Source: CAZGSG01 sp964528095 (lineage in GTDB: Bacteria > Bacteroidota > Bacteroidia > Chitinophagales > Chitinophagaceae). From it: a stretch of 5,839 nt of DNA. Shown here piece by piece: positions 5,825 to 5,839 of the stretch (its first letter is position 1; every line of letters begins with the position of its first letter). Position numbers and translations under genes: made by a program. The notes under the pieces were generated by a model. The model ran no database searches and was not told where the DNA came from. It worked only from the letters and a program-made list of their open reading frames with translations. Location: positions 1 to 5,839 of the forward strand of contig CAZGSG010000367.1 of NCBI GenBank assembly GCA_964528095.1, given 5' to 3'.

Positions 5825-5839
5825 CTTTTGGAATTTTTA

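Overview
The window looks like part of an integrative conjugative element (conjugative transposon) from a Bacteroidetes bacterium. The anchor is a TraN-type conjugation protein (residues 36-108 match the conserved core of Bacteroides CTn TraN from memory). Other supports are near-absence of Shine-Dalgarno sequences, moderate G+C, and two genes of a paralogous family that I associate with Bacteroidetes conjugative elements. A Sphingobacteria/Chitinophaga-like host is my guess, not something the sequence proves. All seven credible genes lie on the minus strand, so transcription runs from the right edge to the left edge.

Order of transcription: (1) 5824-4982, traN, an exported conjugation-apparatus protein. 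(2) 4915-3758, a 385-residue protein with a charged tail, whose residues ~125-335 form a domain I call the IEANPQFK module. (3) 3670-2921, an unrecognised predicted lipoprotein. (4) 2899-1847, a second protein carrying the same module behind an unrelated coiled-coil-like N-terminus. (5) 1831-1538, a small winged-helix protein. (6) 1465-1271, a 64-residue protein of unknown function with the only strong Shine-Dalgarno sequence in the window. (7) 1260 to beyond position 1, a large serine recombinase lacking only its C-terminal end. Its ORF does not stop inside the window.

The non-coding parts are short (10-87 bp) and some hold structure: a 9-bp-stem hairpin ahead of the 64-residue gene, a 16-bp perfect palindrome just upstream of the recombinase, and a perfect 11-bp inverted repeat ahead of the lipoprotein gene overlapping a possible promoter. 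There is no gene-free stretch over 300 bases. I see no tRNA, rRNA, CRISPR array or IS element.

A reasonable reading is that the right part is the distal end of a tra operon, the middle holds accessory transfer proteins plus a lipoprotein that may be cargo or a surface-exclusion-type factor, and the left part is a regulation/integration block (winged-helix protein, small protein, serine recombinase). The use of a serine rather than tyrosine recombinase suggests that one end of the element lies shortly beyond the left edge.
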